A stretch of DNA of 21,614 nucleotides, taken from positions 1-21,614 of the IMG/VR virus record IMGVR_UViG_3300024278_000016; one strand, 5' to 3'. Both the position numbers and the translations under genes were made by a program. This DNA is from a virus. Of the stretch, positions 20,694 to 21,614 are shown one piece after another. The notes under the pieces were generated by a model. It saw only the letters and a program-made list of their open reading frames with translations. It ran no database searches and was not told where the DNA came from. Within the stretch, counting starts at the first letter, position 1. Every line of letters begins with the position of its first letter.

Positions 20694-21131
20694 TCATTGC
20701 CCGGTTTTGTCCGCATCGCCCGAATGGCCGATGGCTTGCTGTATCGCCAAAACAGCAGCGGCAAAGGCTTTGGCCTGGTCTGCTGGGTTCTTGATGGCGT
20801 CAAGCGACATGGCTAGATGAACCGCCATAGGGCCAAACTTTGATCGATCAACCTCCGCGATGTCGGCGTCTGTCTGCGCATCCGCCTTTGCCATGCGGTC
20901 GGCCTGGCTGTCGTCGCCATCGTGCGGGACATCTAGCCAGTAGCGCGGAAGCCCCAGCTTTTGCTCAATGTCGCGGGCTATGTCCTCGCCAAACCCTCTG
21001 CGACCGTTCTTCATGTCGCTGATTTGTTGCGGGGATCGCCCGATCTTCTCAGCCAAAACCTTGTCACGCCAGCCTTTCTTGCGGGCGTAGCTCAAGAGGT
21101 TCTCTAGTCGGATCAATGCGTCCTCACTCAT
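20694..21131 (-). CDS. CI-like repressor without a protease domain
   Basis: This 145-residue protein starts at the ATG at 21131. Residues of about 8-60 hold an XRE-type DNA-binding domain (ARKKGWRDKVLAEKIGRSPQ, then QISDMKNGRRGFGED). A LPRYWLD linker follows. The rest is a polar, helical tail. There is no S24/LexA-type peptidase (no catalytic Ser/Lys pattern), so cleavage under RecA control as in lambda CI is unlikely. It is divergent from the Cro-like gene across three GTACAC sites. No ribosome site precedes the ATG; a small hairpin (GCGCT-ACTC-AGCGC) does, after a TACATT -10 candidate. A Cro-type role is possible but the layout favours CI. Confidence 0.8.
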   Translation of the reverse strand: MSEDALIRLENLLSYARKKGWRDKVLAEKIGRSPQQISDMKNGRRGFGEDIARDIEQKLGLPRYWLDVPHDGDDSQADRMAKADAQTDADIAEVDRSKFGPMAVHLAMSLDAIKNPADQAKAFAAAVLAIQQAIGHSGDADKTGQ

Positions 21132-21149
21132 GCGCTGAGTAGCGCACAA

Positions 21150-21214
21150 AATGTACACGTCGGGGTGTTTACAAAGTACACGACATGCTGTAGTCTGTAC
21201 ACCTATGACGAACA
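21150..21214 (+). promoter_or_regulatory. cI-cro intergenic region with three operators and divergent promoters (OR-like)
   Basis: GTACAC occurs at 21153, 21176 and 21197, all in the same direction, 23 and 21 bases apart. The 18-base sites read GTACAC-N6-GTGTTT (21153-21170), GTACAC-N6-CTGTAG (21176-21193) and a weaker one at 21197-21214 covering the cro start. The rightward promoter has TTTACA (21168-21173), a 17-base spacer and TAGTCT (21191-21196). Leftward, TACATT (21155-21150) may be the -10 for cI with no good -35. Spacing is like lambda OR1-3. Confidence 0.75.
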
Positions 21215-21498
21215 CCCCGATCAAACAACTGACGGATCTGCTGAATTCCATACCTCGGGATCAGCAGGAAAAGCTAGCCGAAGCCTGCGGCACATGCCTT
21301 GGACAGCTTCGCAATGTTGGGTACGGCTATCGCGATTGCGGCTATCTCTTGGCAGTGAACCTTGAGCGGGAGTCTGGCCGGCTTTTCGGAAAACACCGGA
21401 AAGTGTACCGCTGGACGCTGCGCCCCAACGACTGGCACGTCATGTGGCCCGAACTCGTCGGCCGCAAGGGCGCCCCCTCTGTTCTTGAGGAGGCGTGA
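21205..21498 (+). CDS. Cro/YdaS-like DNA-binding protein
   Basis: This 97-residue protein starts at the ATG at 21205. Residues of about 5-55 follow the YdaS/Cro pattern common in phages of beta-proteobacteria: IKQLTDLLNSIPRDQQEKLA, then CGTCLGQLRNVGYGYRDCG and AVNLERESG. The region after WTLRPNDWHVMWPEL is also typical. It probably represses cI and limits early genes during lytic growth. No ribosome site precedes the start and the predicted transcript would begin only a few bases before ATG, suggesting a leaderless mRNA. The next gene begins one base after its stop. Confidence 0.85.
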   Translation: MTNTPIKQLTDLLNSIPRDQQEKLAEACGTCLGQLRNVGYGYRDCGYLLAVNLERESGRLFGKHRKVYRWTLRPNDWHVMWPELVGRKGAPSVLEEA

Positions 21499-21499
21499 G

Positions 21500-21614
21500 A
21501 TGGCAGATCGCCTGATCTTCAGTGAGCCGGCCCCTGCTGCTGATAGCTGGGTATGGCGGGTTCCTCCTGCAGAGCTTTTAACAGCAGAGCCGCTTGTTCT
21601 GGATGGAGTCGAAC
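21500..21614 (+). CDS. Start of a replication-side gene (truncated by window edge)
   Basis: The ATG at 21500 follows GAGGAGG by 8 bases and lies one base after the Cro-like stop. Thirty-eight codons are visible, beginning MADRLIFSEPAPAADSWVWR and ending open at the edge. Its place, second gene of the rightward operon, is where lambda-type phages carry replication or regulatory genes (cII or O). No domain can be recognised in the part present. Confidence 0.65.
   Translation, partial: MADRLIFSEPAPAADSWVWRVPPAELLTAEPLVLDGVE

Noticed and set aside
1-21614. CRISPR arrays or insertion sequences
   Set aside because: No series of regularly spaced repeats and no transposase-like protein was found.

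Overview
The window is phage DNA throughout. It carries a temperate, tailed, lambda-organised phage, most likely of a GC-rich beta-proteobacterium such as a Burkholderiales member. I infer the host from base composition, the style of the small proteins and a valine-tRNA attachment core; no host gene is visible to prove it. Predicted ejection-type virion proteins next to fibres and spikes suggest a short-tailed virion, but no capsid, portal or terminase gene lies inside the window.

Left part, + strand (1-10381), late genes. Two large internal virion proteins follow the end of a third gene. Next comes a lone reversed membrane gene, then three host-recognition genes separated by hairpin terminators: a fibre with a gp53-like C-terminus, a spike built around a CE4 polysaccharide deacetylase, and a beta-helix spike. 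The two spikes share their N-terminal domain. A tightly coupled lysis cassette follows (holin, M15 endolysin, Rz, nested Rz1), then a DNA-binding metallophosphoesterase and a small gene.

Middle (10382-11871). A 312-base gene-free stretch holds a minus-strand terminator and a structured candidate RNA. Four small overlapping genes run leftward. An attachment site carries the exact 3' part of a tRNA-Val(CAC), a strong terminator and flanking direct repeats that look like integrase arm sites. Phage genes lie on both sides of this half-tRNA, so the sequence looks like attP of a free or circularised phage genome rather than a prophage end.

Right part. A compact leftward operon (20081 to 11872) of about 22 genes mostly overlaps by 4 bases or 1 base. 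It encodes a Bet annealing protein, a YqaJ exonuclease, many small accessory proteins, an excisionase-like protein and the integrase. Beyond it lie a small two-gene operon with its own promoter and terminator, a CI-like repressor without a protease domain, and a divergent Cro/YdaS-like gene followed by the start of a replication-side gene. Five GTACAC-centred sites, two at the left promoter and three between cI and cro, reproduce a lambda-like OL/OR layout.

The most interesting points are this operator set, the deacetylase spike with a beta module inserted in its catalytic domain, the out-of-frame overlap of the excisionase-like gene with the integrase, the frameshifted zinc protein, the structured RNA candidate and the uncharacterised two-gene operon beside the repressor.
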